Of a DNA stretch of 15,298 bases, positions 1 to 7,919 are shown piece after piece (the stretch's first letter is position 1; the number at the start of each line of letters is the position of its first letter). Source of the stretch: Campylobacterales bacterium (GTDB lineage: Bacteria > Campylobacterota > Campylobacteria > Campylobacterales > Arcobacteraceae); contig JAMOPZ010000130.1 of assembly GCA_027064245.1 (NCBI GenBank), positions 1 through 15,298 on the forward strand, in the 5' to 3' direction. A model generated the notes under the pieces. The model was not told the origin of the DNA and ran no database searches. It saw only the letters and a list, made by a program, of their open reading frames with translations. Position numbers and translations under genes: made by a program.

Positions 1-97
1 AGGAAATACCCAGTCCCATTTCGAACCTGGTAGTCAAGCTCTCCATCGCTGATAATACTGCATCTTTCAGGTGTGGAAACGTAGGTCGCCGCCAACT
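1..97 (+). rRNA. rrf: 5S ribosomal RNA, 3' part (5' end outside window)
   Basis: The first ~97 bases read as the 3' four-fifths of a bacterial 5S rRNA. The conserved loop-B/C region (CCCAGTCCCATTTCGAACCTGG) is followed by the AGTCAAGCTCTCCATCGC helix and the GTGGAAACGTAGGTCGCCGCC 3' region. The last bases (GCCGCCAAC) would form helix I with the missing 5' end. The form is typical of Campylobacterota. It is presumably the last gene of a 16S-23S-5S operon lying left of the window. The exact 3' end is uncertain by a few bases. Confidence 0.93.
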
Positions 98-117
98 TTT
101 AAAGACTCTTTTTTTAT
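98..117 (+). terminator. T-rich tract after 5S rRNA, possible rrn terminator
   Basis: Directly after the 5S 3' end is AAAG-ACT-CTTT followed by a run of T ending at 117, then a second T6 run at 122-127. The stem has only 4 bp, so termination would rely mainly on the U-tract and the folded 5S end. The palindrome at 147-166 is an alternative terminator stem. Weak assignment. Confidence 0.3.
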
Positions 118-146
118 GTGCTTTTTTCTCTGAATGGGTTTATTTT

Positions 147-187
147 AATTTAGTATTAACTAAATTTTAGACTATTTAGGCTAAAAT
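147..187 (+). promoter_or_regulatory. nrdA promoter region with TTTAG/CTAAA palindrome cluster
   Basis: Positions 147-166 form an interrupted palindrome: AATTTAGT, 4-nt spacer ATTA, ACTAAATT (8-bp perfect arms). A second inverted pair, TTTTAG (165-170) and CTAAAA (181-186), overlaps a candidate -10 box TAAAAT at 182-187. In all, five TTTAG/CTAAA units lie within 37 bp (149, 160, 166, 175, 181). A start near 194 would give a leader of about 32 nt. The arrangement suggests repressor or activator binding at the ribonucleotide reductase promoter. It does not resemble the NrdR box as I know it (ACAnTATATnTTGT type). The 147-166 palindrome could instead be the rrn terminator stem. Confidence 0.45.
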
Positions 188-225
188 ATGCGAAGATTTT
201 TACAAAATAAATTAGAGGATTTTAT

Positions 226-2607
226 ATGGGAATAATGATTCAAAAAAGAAATGGTCGTTGCGAACTTTTAGATATTACAAAAATTCAAAAACATACATCA
301 TCAGCCATTGAAGGACTTGATGGTGTTTCTCAAAGTGAACTAGAAATAGATGCGAGGATTAAATTTATTGATGGTATGAGTTCTATTGATATTCAAGATG
401 CTTTGATAAAAACTGCAGTTGAGAAAATAGATATAGATGTACCAAATTGGACTTTTGTAGCAGCAAGACTTTTTCTTTTTGATCTTTATCATAGAGTTGG
501 TAAAGCAACTCATGGTATAAAAGGGGATGCTTATTGTCACTTAAAAGATTATATAAAATATGGGCAAGCAGCACAAAGGATTATACCAAATCTTGAAGAT
601 GGATATGATTTAGAAGATTTAAATAATTATCTTGATCCAAGCAGAGATTATCAGTTTACTTATCTTGGTATGAAAACTATATATGATAGATATTTACTTA
701 AAAATAATGATAAAGAGCCTATTGAATTACCTCAACAGATGTTTATGGGTATAGCTATGTTTTTAGCTCAAAATGAGAGTGATAAGCAAACAAAAGCAAA
801 AGAGTTTTATGATGTAATATCAAAATTTGAAGTTATGGTAGCAACACCAACTTTAAGTAATGCTAGAACTCCACGACATCAGCTTAGCTCTTGTTATATT
901 GGATCAAGCCCTGATAATATAGAAGGAATTTTTGATGGATATAAAGAGATGGCATTGTTGTCTAAATTTGGTGGTGGAATTGGTTGGGATTGGAACTCAA
1001 TACGAAGTTTAGGTGGAGTAATAGATGGTCATAAAAGTGCAGCAGGAGGTACAATACCTTTTTTAAAAATAACAAATGATTTAGCAATTGCAGTAGATCA
1101 ACTAGGTACTAGAAAAGGTGCAATTGCTGTATATCTTGAACCTTGGCATATGGATATAGAAGATTTTATAGATCTGAAGAAAAATTCAGGAGAAGAAAGA
1201 AGAAGAGCACATGATCTTTTTCCAGCACTTTGGATAAATGATCTTTTTATGAAAAGAATATTAGAAGATACTCATTGGACTTTATTTGATCCTTATGAAG
1301 TAAGTGATCTTGCAACTTTAAGTGGAGAAGCATTTGAAAAACGATATATTGAGTATGAAAATGATCCTGATATTACAAAAAATCAAATGAAAGCAAAAAC
1401 TTTATGGAAAAAAGTACTTACAAGTTATTTTGAATCTGGATCTCCATTTTTATGTTTTAAGGATAATGCAAATAAAGCAAATCCAAATGCACATACAGGA
1501 GTAATAAGAAGTAGTAATCTTTGTACTGAAATATTTCAAAATACAAATCCAAATCACTACTTAATTCGTCTTGAGATGGTAGATGGTACTATTTTAACAT
1601 TTGAAGAGGATGAGGATGTAAAAGTAGATTTAGGTATAAAAAAAGCCAATAAAATAACAGCATTAGATAGTATAAATGGTATAAAGATATTTATTGTAGA
1701 GAAAGAAAAGATAGATGGAGATACTGCAGTTTGTAATTTAGCAAGTGTTAATTTAAGTAAAATAAATACAAAAGAGGATATAGCAAGAGTTGTTCCAATA
1801 GCTATAAGAATGCTTGATAATGTAATAGATCTAAATTTTTATCCATTAAAAAAAGTAAAAGTAACTAATCTTAAAACAAGAGCAATAGGATTAGGGATTA
1901 TGGGTGAATCTCAAATGTTAGCAGAACAAAATATAGCATGGGGAAGTAATGATCACTTTAAAAAGATAGATTCTATTATGGAAGCTATTAGTTATACAGC
2001 TATCGATTCTTCATCAAATATAGCAATTGAAAAAGGAAGTTATCCTACATTTAAAGGAAGTGCTTGGAGTAAGGGTGTTATGCCATTTGATCATACTCCA
2101 GCAGTAACAAATGCACTTATACAAAAAGATCTTTTTGATACAGGATATGATTGGGATAAATTAAGAGAAAAAGTAAAAAAAGATGGTATAAGAAATGGTT
2201 ATCTTATGGCAATAGCACCAACTAGTTCTATATCTATTTTAGTAGGAACTACTCAAGCAATAGAGCCTGTATTTAAGCGAAAATGGTATGAAGAAAATTT
2301 AAGTGGTCAAATTCCAGTTGTTGTGCCAAAGCTTTCACCTGAAACATGGAATTATTATACTCCAGCATATGAAGTTGAACAAAGTAATATTATAAAAGCA
2401 GCAGCTATTAGACAAAAATGGATAGATCAAGGACAAAGTACAAATATATTTATGTCTTTAGATAAAGCAAGTGGACGATATTTACATGAACTTTATACTT
2501 TAGCTTGGCGTCTTGGTCTTAAATCAACATATTATTTAAGAAGTCAGTCTCCTGAAGCACAAAATAGTGTTATGGATAGAAGTACAGAGTGTATAGGATG
2601 TCAATAG
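226..2607 (+). CDS. nrdA: Ribonucleoside-diphosphate reductase alpha subunit (class I)
   Basis: Large catalytic subunit, 793 aa, which reduces ribonucleoside diphosphates to deoxyribonucleotides in the cytoplasm using the radical delivered by NrdB. An N-terminal ATP-cone (about residues 4-93) suggests overall activity control by ATP/dATP. The active-site pieces are present: Cys223 (LSSCYI), Asn431-Cys433-Glu435 (SSNLCTE), and Cys503 (AVCNLAS), the redox partner of Cys223. The PTSSIS loop is at 665-670. Tyr769-Tyr770 are the radical-transfer pair, and Cys789/Cys792 at the C-terminus reload the active site from thioredoxin or glutaredoxin. About 47 residues more than in the E. coli enzyme lie between Glu435 and Cys503 (see findings). 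AGAGGA at 214-219, 6 nt before ATG 226, supports this start; a second in-frame ATG at 235 is possible. nrdB follows after 10 nt. Confidence 0.97.
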   Translation: MGIMIQKRNGRCELLDITKIQKHTSSAIEGLDGVSQSELEIDARIKFIDGMSSIDIQDALIKTAVEKIDIDVPNWTFVAARLFLFDLYHRVGKATHGIKGDAYCHLKDYIKYGQAAQRIIPNLEDGYDLEDLNNYLDPSRDYQFTYLGMKTIYDRYLLKNNDKEPIELPQQMFMGIAMFLAQNESDKQTKAKEFYDVISKFEVMVATPTLSNARTPRHQLSSCYIGSSPDNIEGIFDGYKEMALLSKFGGGIGWDWNSIRSLGGVIDGHKSAAGGTIPFLKITNDLAIAVDQLGTRKGAIAVYLEPWHMDIEDFIDLKKNSGEERRRAHDLFPALWINDLFMKRILEDTHWTLFDPYEVSDLATLSGEAFEKRYIEYENDPDITKNQMKAKTLWKKVLTSYFESGSPFLCFKDNANKANPNAHTGVIRSSNLCTEIFQNTNPNHYLIRLEMVDGTILTFEEDEDVKVDLGIKKANKITALDSINGIKIFIVEKEKIDGDTAVCNLASVNLSKINTKEDIARVVPIAIRMLDNVIDLNFYPLKKVKVTNLKTRAIGLGIMGESQMLAEQNIAWGSNDHFKKIDSIMEAISYTAIDSSSNIAIEKGSYPTFKGSAWSKGVMPFDHTPAVTNALIQKDLFDTGYDWDKLREKVKKDGIRNGYLMAIAPTSSISILVGTTQAIEPVFKRKWYEENLSGQIPVVVPKLSPETWNYYTPAYEVEQSNIIKAAAIRQKWIDQGQSTNIFMSLDKASGRYLHELYTLAWRLGLKSTYYLRSQSPEAQNSVMDRSTECIGCQ

Positions 2608-2617
2608 GAGTACAAAA

Positions 2618-3637
2618 ATGGATAGAAAATTAATATACAACCCAAATTCAACAGAGAATTTTAATGATAGAAGAACATTTGGTGGAAATCCAGATGGGAT
2701 GATAAATTTTACAAAATGTAAGTATGAATGGGCATTAAATTTATGGGATACTATGGAAGGAAATACATGGTTTCCAAAAGAGGTACAAATGACTCAGGAT
2801 GCAAAAGATTATAAGTATCTTACACCTCCTGAAAAAAGGATGTATGATTTAGTATTATCTCAACTTATTTTTATGGATTCTTTACAAACAAATAATTTAA
2901 TGGATAATATAAATCCATATATAACTGCACCTGAGATAAATGCAATTTTATCTCGTCAATCATACGAAGAGGCAAATCATAGTAAATCTTATGCAGTTAT
3001 GGTAGAGTCAATTTCAGATAATACAGATGAGATATATGATATGTGGAAGACAGATGCAAAACTTATGGAGAAAAATAATTTTATAGCAGGAGTTTATCAG
3101 AACTTAGCGGGTAATATAGATGATAAAAAGATAGTTTTAGCTATGTTTGCAAATCAAATTTTAGAAGGATTGTACTTTTATGCTGGATTTGCAGCTATGT
3201 ATGCACTTGGAAAATCGGGTAAGATGTTAGGAAGTAGCCAGATGATAAAGTTTATACAAAGAGATGAAGTGACACATTTACTTTTATTTCAGAATCTTAT
3301 AAATAGTACAAAACAAGAAAGACCTGAACTTTTTACACAAGAGTTAGAAGAGGAGGTGCGAGCTATGTTTAGACAAGCTGTTGATCTTGAGGCTTCTTGG
3401 GGAGCTTATGTAACAGATGGTCAAATTTTAGGACTTACAAAAGATATAATAAGACAATATATAGAATATTTAGCAGACAGAAGACTGGAAGCTGTAGGAT
3501 ATGATATAGAATATGGTGTAAAACATCCAATTCCTTGGGTAGATGCATATAGTAGTTTTAATGATCAAAGAACAAACTTTTTTGAAGGAAATGTTATAAA
3601 CTATTCTAAAGGTAGTATAGATTTTGATGATTTTTAA
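2618..3637 (+). CDS. nrdB: Ribonucleoside-diphosphate reductase beta subunit (class I)
   Basis: Small subunit, 339 aa, which holds the di-iron centre and the stable tyrosyl radical. All expected iron ligands are visible: Asp87, Glu118 and His121 (YEEANH), Glu183 (LEG), Glu217 and His220 (DEVTH). Tyr125, four residues after His121, matches the radical Tyr122 of E. coli NrdB, so this is a tyrosyl-radical enzyme and not the Phe-containing class Ic type. The acidic tail (SIDFDDF) is the expected docking peptide for NrdA. AGGAG, placed 7 nt before the ATG, overlaps the nrdA stop (TAGGAG), so the two genes form a coupled operon. Oxygen is needed to build the cofactor, which fits a microaerobic or aerobic organism. 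Confidence 0.97.
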   Translation: MDRKLIYNPNSTENFNDRRTFGGNPDGMINFTKCKYEWALNLWDTMEGNTWFPKEVQMTQDAKDYKYLTPPEKRMYDLVLSQLIFMDSLQTNNLMDNINPYITAPEINAILSRQSYEEANHSKSYAVMVESISDNTDEIYDMWKTDAKLMEKNNFIAGVYQNLAGNIDDKKIVLAMFANQILEGLYFYAGFAAMYALGKSGKMLGSSQMIKFIQRDEVTHLLLFQNLINSTKQERPELFTQELEEEVRAMFRQAVDLEASWGAYVTDGQILGLTKDIIRQYIEYLADRRLEAVGYDIEYGVKHPIPWVDAYSSFNDQRTNFFEGNVINYSKGSIDFDDF

Positions 3638-3669
3638 TATAAGATCCAAGAATATTTGGATTTTATATT
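3636..3669. terminator. Bidirectional terminator hairpin between nrdB and accA
   Basis: A near-perfect inverted repeat of about 15 bp: 3636-3650 pairs with 3655-3669 around an AATA loop. Its core is GATCCAA/TTGGATT with two G-U pairs on the + strand. It begins in the nrdB stop codon and sits in the 52-bp gap between the convergent nrdB and accA genes, so it can stop transcription from both sides. There is no long U-tract, but the stem's own 3' arm is T-rich. Confidence 0.75.
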
Positions 3670-3689
3670 ATATTAAAATTTAAAAAATA

Positions 3690-4622
3690 TTAAGCAAAAC
3701 TTCCTAAACTCATAAGTTTAGCATATCTTTTTTCTTTTAGTTCTTCTAGAGATAATTTTTTTAATTCTCGAACTTGATTTAAAAAATAATCCCCTAATGC
3801 TTTGATAGCTTCTTCTTGATCTCTATGAGCTCCTATTAAAGGTTCTTCAATCATATCATCAATAAGTTTATAATCTTGTAAATCAGCTGGTGTTATTTTT
3901 AGAGCATTTGTTGCAGTTTCTACTTTACCTTGATCTTTCCAAAGAATTGAAGCACAACCTTCAGGAGATATAACTGAATATATACTATATCTCATCATGG
4001 CTAATTTATCGCCTATAGATATAGCTAGTGCTCCACCACTTCCACCTTCTCCTATAACTACACTTATAATAATAGTATTAAAATCACTTAACTCATATAA
4101 ATTTCTAGCTATTGCTTCACTTTGACTTCTCTCTTCAGCTCCAATACCAGGATATGCACCTGGAGTATCTACTAAAAATAAAAGAGGCAAATTAAATTTT
4201 TCAGCTATTCTTGCAGCTCTTAAAGCTTTTCTATATCCTTCTGGATTAGGCATACCAAAATTTCTTCTAATTTTATTTTTAGTACCTCTACCTTTTTGTT
4301 CCCCTATAACTACACATTTTTGTTCACCAATATAACCAATATAACAAATAATTGCAGTATCATCAGCATAGTGTCTATCTCCATGTATCTCATAGGCATC
4401 TGACATAAGAACTCTTATATAATCAAGTGCATAAGGTCTATCTGGATGTCTTGCTAATTTTAATTTTTGAAAATCAGAAAGATTTGAATATGTTTTTTTT
4501 ACTTCATCTTCTAATTTTTTTTGTAAAATAGATACCGCATACTCATCAGCTCTTGTTTTAGCAACAACTATCTCATCTTCTATTTTTTTTAATTTTTGTT
4601 CAAAATCTAAATATGTTGCCAT
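3690..4622 (-). CDS. accA: Acetyl-CoA carboxylase carboxyltransferase subunit alpha
   Basis: 310 aa, the usual AccA length. With AccD it transfers the carboxyl group from carboxy-biotin on BCCP to acetyl-CoA, giving malonyl-CoA for fatty acid synthesis. The N-terminal ~50 residues are a charged helical segment (DFEQKLKKIEDEI). The crotonase-like carboxyltransferase core follows: GRGTKNKIRRNFGMPNPEGY (111-130), LVDTPGAYPGIGAEERSQSE (150-169), the oxyanion-type glycine loop GEGGSGGALA (191-200), and ISPEGCASILWKD (218-230). AGGA lies 8 nt before the ATG. It follows fabF by 10 nt and is the last gene of the lipid block. AccD, AccB and AccC are not in the window. Confidence 0.97.
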   Translation of the reverse strand: MATYLDFEQKLKKIEDEIVVAKTRADEYAVSILQKKLEDEVKKTYSNLSDFQKLKLARHPDRPYALDYIRVLMSDAYEIHGDRHYADDTAIICYIGYIGEQKCVVIGEQKGRGTKNKIRRNFGMPNPEGYRKALRAARIAEKFNLPLLFLVDTPGAYPGIGAEERSQSEAIARNLYELSDFNTIIISVVIGEGGSGGALAISIGDKLAMMRYSIYSVISPEGCASILWKDQGKVETATNALKITPADLQDYKLIDDMIEEPLIGAHRDQEEAIKALGDYFLNQVRELKKLSLEELKEKRYAKLMSLGSFA

Positions 4623-4632
4623 TCTTTTTTCC

Positions 4633-5892
4633 TTAGTTTTGGAATTTTTTCATAATAACAACACCATTTGTTCCACCAAAACCAAACGAATTTGACATTA
4701 CAATATTTAATTCACTTTTTCTAGCAGTATTTGGTACATAGTCTAAATCACAGTTTTCATCAGATTCTATTTGATTTATTGTAGGAGGTATAATTCCTTC
4801 TTGCATAGCTTTTATTGATATTATTGCCTCAATTGAACCTGCAGCTCCTAAACAATGTCCAATTTGTCCTTTTGTTGATGTAACTGGAGGACAATTTTCA
4901 ATTCCACCAAAAAGTTCTTTTAATGCTGCTGTTTCATTTTTATCATTTACAGGTGTTGATGTACCGTGTGCATTTACATAATCTATTTTTAATTCACCAC
5001 CATTATTTTGTTTTGCCATTTTGTATGCTGCTTTCATAGCTCTTAATGGTCCATCCATAGTAGGAGTTGTTATATGATTTGCATCTCCACTTTCACCAAA
5101 ACCTAAAATTTCAGCATATATTTTTGCACCTCTATTTTGAGCAGATTCTAAAGTTTCAAGTACTAATGCTCCTGAACCTTCTCCAATAATAAAACCATCT
5201 CTATTTTTATCAAAAGGTCTTGAGGCTGTTTTTGGGTCATCATTTCGAGTACTTAAAGCTTTCATAGCTGCAAATCCACCAACACCAGCTCCACAAACTG
5301 CAGCTTCAGCACCAACAACAAGCATCTTTGAAGCTCCACCTAAAGCTAATGTTTTATATGCATCTGCAATAGCATGAGTTCCAGCTGCACAAGCTGTAAC
5401 AGCTGAAAGATTTGGACCTTTTAAATTATGTTGTATTGATACAAAACCTCCTAGCATATTTACAAGAGCAGAAGGGATAAAAAATGGAGATATTTTCCCT
5501 GGACCCCTTTTGTCAGCTATAATTGAATTTTTTTCAATATTTGGTAATCCACCAATTCCTGAAGCTGCTACAATTCCAAAATCAGCTGATATATCATCAT
5601 TAACTTTATTTGTGGTTTCATCTGTAAAACCAGCATCTTTTATAGCTTCTTGTGCAGCATGAATACCTAATTGTATAAATCTATCTGCTTTTTTTGATTC
5701 TTTTTTACCTAAGATTGCTGTAGGATCAAAATTCTTAACTTCACCAGCTATTTGTGAAGAGTATTTTTCAGGATCAAATAGTGTAATTCTATCAATTCCT
5801 GTTTTACCTTCAATAATTGCTTTAAAAGATTCTTCTACACTATGTCCTAATGAATTTATCATCCCAATTCCAGTTACTACTACTCTTTGCAT
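4633..5892 (-). CDS. fabF: 3-oxoacyl-[acyl-carrier-protein] synthase II
   Basis: Beta-ketoacyl-ACP synthase II (KAS II), 419 aa from the chosen start. It condenses malonyl-ACP with acyl-ACP in the elongation cycle. The Cys-His-His triad is complete: Cys168 (VTACAAGTH), His309 (NAHGTSTP) and His346 (GQIGHCLGAAGS), with the C-terminal NSFGFGGTN signature. The start at 5892 gives MQRVVVTGIG, the normal family N-terminus. An in-frame ATG at 5910 would add MGDINS, but the only Shine-Dalgarno-like sequence (GGGAGA, 5903-5908) overlaps that upstream ATG and serves the one at 5892. The gene lies downstream of acpP beyond a hairpin, so it may be expressed less than acpP. Confidence 0.96.
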   Translation of the reverse strand: MQRVVVTGIGMINSLGHSVEESFKAIIEGKTGIDRITLFDPEKYSSQIAGEVKNFDPTAILGKKESKKADRFIQLGIHAAQEAIKDAGFTDETTNKVNDDISADFGIVAASGIGGLPNIEKNSIIADKRGPGKISPFFIPSALVNMLGGFVSIQHNLKGPNLSAVTACAAGTHAIADAYKTLALGGASKMLVVGAEAAVCGAGVGGFAAMKALSTRNDDPKTASRPFDKNRDGFIIGEGSGALVLETLESAQNRGAKIYAEILGFGESGDANHITTPTMDGPLRAMKAAYKMAKQNNGGELKIDYVNAHGTSTPVNDKNETAALKELFGGIENCPPVTSTKGQIGHCLGAAGSIEAIISIKAMQEGIIPPTINQIESDENCDLDYVPNTARKSELNIVMSNSFGFGGTNGVVIMKKFQN

Positions 5893-5902
5893 ACTATTAA
5901 TA

Positions 5903-5908
5903 TCTCCC
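5903..5908 (-). promoter_or_regulatory. Ribosome binding site deciding the fabF start
   Basis: GGGAGA on the - strand ends 10 nt before ATG 5892 and immediately follows (overlapping its G) the in-frame ATG at 5910, which has no Shine-Dalgarno sequence of its own. It therefore favours the shorter, 419-residue FabF. The spacing is slightly long. Confidence 0.6.
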
Positions 5909-5962
5909 ATACTATATAAACTAAATAAAATTTAAAAAAATAAACTTTATTTAATCTAAAAG

Positions 5963-5995
5963 ATTAGCCCCTAAAATAAGGGGTTAATTTTTTTT
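5963..5995. terminator. Hairpin with T8 tract between acpP and fabF
   Basis: The stem is ATTAGCCCCT (5963-5972) against AGGGGTTAAT (5979-5988) around AAAATA, with one G-U pair on the + strand, followed by T8 (5988-5995). Read on the + strand it is a textbook intrinsic terminator. On the - strand, the direction of acpP and fabF, the G-U becomes an A·C mismatch but a CCCCU/AGGGG core remains, followed by CTAATCTTTT. It probably causes partial termination after acpP, giving an excess of ACP over FabF, and it may also block antisense transcripts (see findings). Confidence 0.65.
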
Positions 5996-6218
5996 ACTTA
6001 TGATCTTCTATATATTTAATAGCATCTGCTACAGTTAGGATACTTTCTGCATCTTCATCTGGAATTTCGATATCAAATTCCTCTTCAAGTGCCATTACTA
6101 ATTCAACAACATCTAAAGAATCCGCACCTAAATCTTCAATAAATTTTGAATCTTCTTTTACCTCTTCTGGATTACAATCTAACTGATCTACTACTACTGC
6201 TTTTACTTTTTCTAACAT
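5994..6218 (-). CDS. acpP: Acyl carrier protein
   Basis: 74 aa, highly acidic, all-helical small carrier that holds growing acyl chains on a 4'-phosphopantetheine arm. The attachment serine is Ser34 in the DSL motif (EDLGADSLDVVELVMALEE). The acidic helix II that binds FabF, FabG and other partners is intact. AAGGA lies 6 nt before the ATG. It stands between fabG and fabF, as in other Campylobacterota, with a 72-bp leader containing a promoter and a hairpin downstream. This fits a highly expressed, separately controlled gene. Cys15 is unusual for ACPs but outside the prosthetic-group site. Confidence 0.97.
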   Translation of the reverse strand: MLEKVKAVVVDQLDCNPEEVKEDSKFIEDLGADSLDVVELVMALEEEFDIEIPDEDAESILTVADAIKYIEDHK

Positions 6219-6250
6219 TTATATTCCTTTTTTTATAAAATTTCGTTGTA

Positions 6251-6256
6251 ATTATA
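6251..6256 (-). promoter_or_regulatory. Candidate acpP promoter (-10 box)
   Basis: TATAAT on the - strand lies in the 72-bp fabG-acpP gap, preceded by an A/T-rich stretch with the T-runs usual for Campylobacterota promoters, which often lack a clear -35. A start near 6244 would leave a ~26-nt leader carrying the AAGGA site. Confidence 0.5.
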
Positions 6257-6290
6257 TCATATTATTTATAAAAAATATTTAAATTTTGAT

Positions 6291-7034
6291 TTAAACATAT
6301 AATCCACCATTTACTTTTAATATCTCACCTGTTATATAGCTTGAATGATCACTTAATAAAAATGCAACAGCATCTGCTATTTCACTAGTTTCTCCAAATC
6401 TTCCAAGAGGTATATTCTTTTCATAATTTTCTTTTATTTCTGGTTTTAATTCATCTGTCATATCGGTTCTTATAAATCCTGGTGTTACTGCATTAAATCT
6501 AATACCTCTAGTGCTTCCCTCTTTTGCAAAAGATTTAGTCATGGTATTAACAGCACCTTTACTTGCACTATAGTTTACTTGACCAGCATTTCCCATTTCA
6601 CCTACAATTGAGCTTATATTTACAATAGACCCAAATCTTTTTTTAGACATAAGTTTTAAAGAATCTCTACAACCTATAAAAGTAGATTTTAAATTTGCAT
6701 CTATTACATCATCAAAATCACTTATACTCATACGAATAGCTAATTTATCTTTTGTAATTCCAGCATTATTTACAAGATATGCTAAAGATCCATCACTATC
6801 TATGATAACTTTTAACATCTCTTTCCAGTCATTCTCTTTTGACACATCTGCACATACAACAGCTGCATCTCCACCATTTTGTATAATCTCTTCCATAACA
6901 GCATCAGCTAAAGATGGATTACTTCTATAATTTATCCATACTTTTAAGCCATATGAAGCTAAAGTTATAGCTATTTGTTTTCCAATACCACGACTAGCAC
7001 CTGTAATTAGTACATTTTTTCCACTAAATTTCAT
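6291..7034 (-). CDS. fabG: 3-oxoacyl-[acyl-carrier-protein] reductase
   Basis: 247 aa, a classical short-chain dehydrogenase that reduces 3-oxoacyl-ACP with NADPH. The Rossmann glycine motif TGASRGIG is at 11-18 and NNAG at 89-92. The catalytic tetrad is Asn114, Ser142, Tyr155 and Lys159 (NISS...VNYSASKG). PGFIRTDMT and the C-terminal YITGEILKVNGG match FabG. Arg15 and Arg37 are consistent with NADPH preference. AAGGA is 6 nt before the ATG, and ispA ends 12 nt upstream, so the gene is probably in one transcript with ispA. Its position next to acpP and fabF separates it from generic SDR enzymes. Confidence 0.95.
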   Translation of the reverse strand: MKFSGKNVLITGASRGIGKQIAITLASYGLKVWINYRSNPSLADAVMEEIIQNGGDAAVVCADVSKENDWKEMLKVIIDSDGSLAYLVNNAGITKDKLAIRMSISDFDDVIDANLKSTFIGCRDSLKLMSKKRFGSIVNISSIVGEMGNAGQVNYSASKGAVNTMTKSFAKEGSTRGIRFNAVTPGFIRTDMTDELKPEIKENYEKNIPLGRFGETSEIADAVAFLLSDHSSYITGEILKVNGGLYV

Positions 7035-7046
7035 ATATTTTCCTTT

Positions 7047-7916
7047 TTATTTATTGTGACGATAAAGATAATTTAAAAGTAAATTTTGTAAATTATTTTT
7101 TAAATTTAAATCAAAATTATTTAGAGTTATTTCACATTTTTTTGATAAATCATCAGCACTTTTTTTTGCACCATTAAGCCCAAGTAAATTTACAAATGAA
7201 TTTTTTGCACTATCATTTGATGTTGTTTTTCCAGCTTCCTCTTCAGATGATATCTCATCTATTATATCATCTTGTATTTGAAATAATAGTCCTAAATCTA
7301 TCCCAAAGTTATATAAAGCTTCTTGGGTTTTTAAAGGTAAGTTTGCTATTGTAGCACCCATTTTAAGAGATGTTGCTATTAGTTTTGCAGTTTTATGGAT
7401 ATGCAAAAATTCTAATTGATCTAAAGTAATAGTTGTATTTTCAAAGTAACAATCACACGCTTGACCTATAATCATACCATCAATTCCACCATCACTACTT
7501 AGTGACTTTATAAGTTCTATTTTTATATCACTGCTAAGTGGAGCATTTGAAAGAAGATAAAAACTATGTGTATTTAAAGCATCTCCTGCAAGTATAGCTG
7601 TTGTTTCATCATATTTTGTATGCAATGTTGGAAAACCTCTTCTTAAAGAAGCATTATCCATAGCAGGTAGATCATCGTGAATTAAAGAATATGTGTGTAA
7701 GAACTCAATAGAAAGTGCTACTTGTAAAGCATTTTTAACTAAAAGTGGCTCATATGCATCAACTATACTTAAAAGTAACATAGGGCGAAATCTTTTTCCT
7801 CCAGCTTTTAACATTAAAGATAGTGCATCTTCAAAAATAGGATGAAAAGATTTTGAAGATGGAAGATTATCAAGTAGATAATCTTCAAAAAGTTGTAATA
7901 AAGTGTCAGTTTTCAT
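7047..7916 (-). CDS. ispA: Polyprenyl (farnesyl/geranylgeranyl) diphosphate synthase
   Basis: 289 aa, a trans-isoprenyl diphosphate synthase that condenses isopentenyl diphosphate with allylic diphosphates. Both Mg-binding aspartate motifs are present: DDLPAMD at 81-87 and DDIID at 216-220. GGKRFRP (39-45), LRRGFPTLH (91-99) and the Lys175/Lys178 region also match. Tyr76 and Ser77, the fifth and fourth residues before the first Asp motif, are as in E. coli IspA, so a farnesyl product is most likely; geranylgeranyl cannot be excluded. It starts 3 nt after the ybaB stop without a strong ribosome site of its own, suggesting translational coupling. The product would feed undecaprenyl and quinone side chains. 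Confidence 0.93.
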   Translation of the reverse strand: MKTDTLLQLFEDYLLDNLPSSKSFHPIFEDALSLMLKAGGKRFRPMLLLSIVDAYEPLLVKNALQVALSIEFLHTYSLIHDDLPAMDNASLRRGFPTLHTKYDETTAILAGDALNTHSFYLLSNAPLSSDIKIELIKSLSSDGGIDGMIIGQACDCYFENTTITLDQLEFLHIHKTAKLIATSLKMGATIANLPLKTQEALYNFGIDLGLLFQIQDDIIDEISSEEEAGKTTSNDSAKNSFVNLLGLNGAKKSADDLSKKCEITLNNFDLNLKNNLQNLLLNYLYRHNK

Positions 7917-7919
7917 AAT

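Noticed and set aside
340..574. Reading frames on the - strand inside nrdA
   Set aside because: They lie wholly within the strongly supported nrdA, have no ribosome site and show no protein-like pattern; they are shadows of the coding strand.
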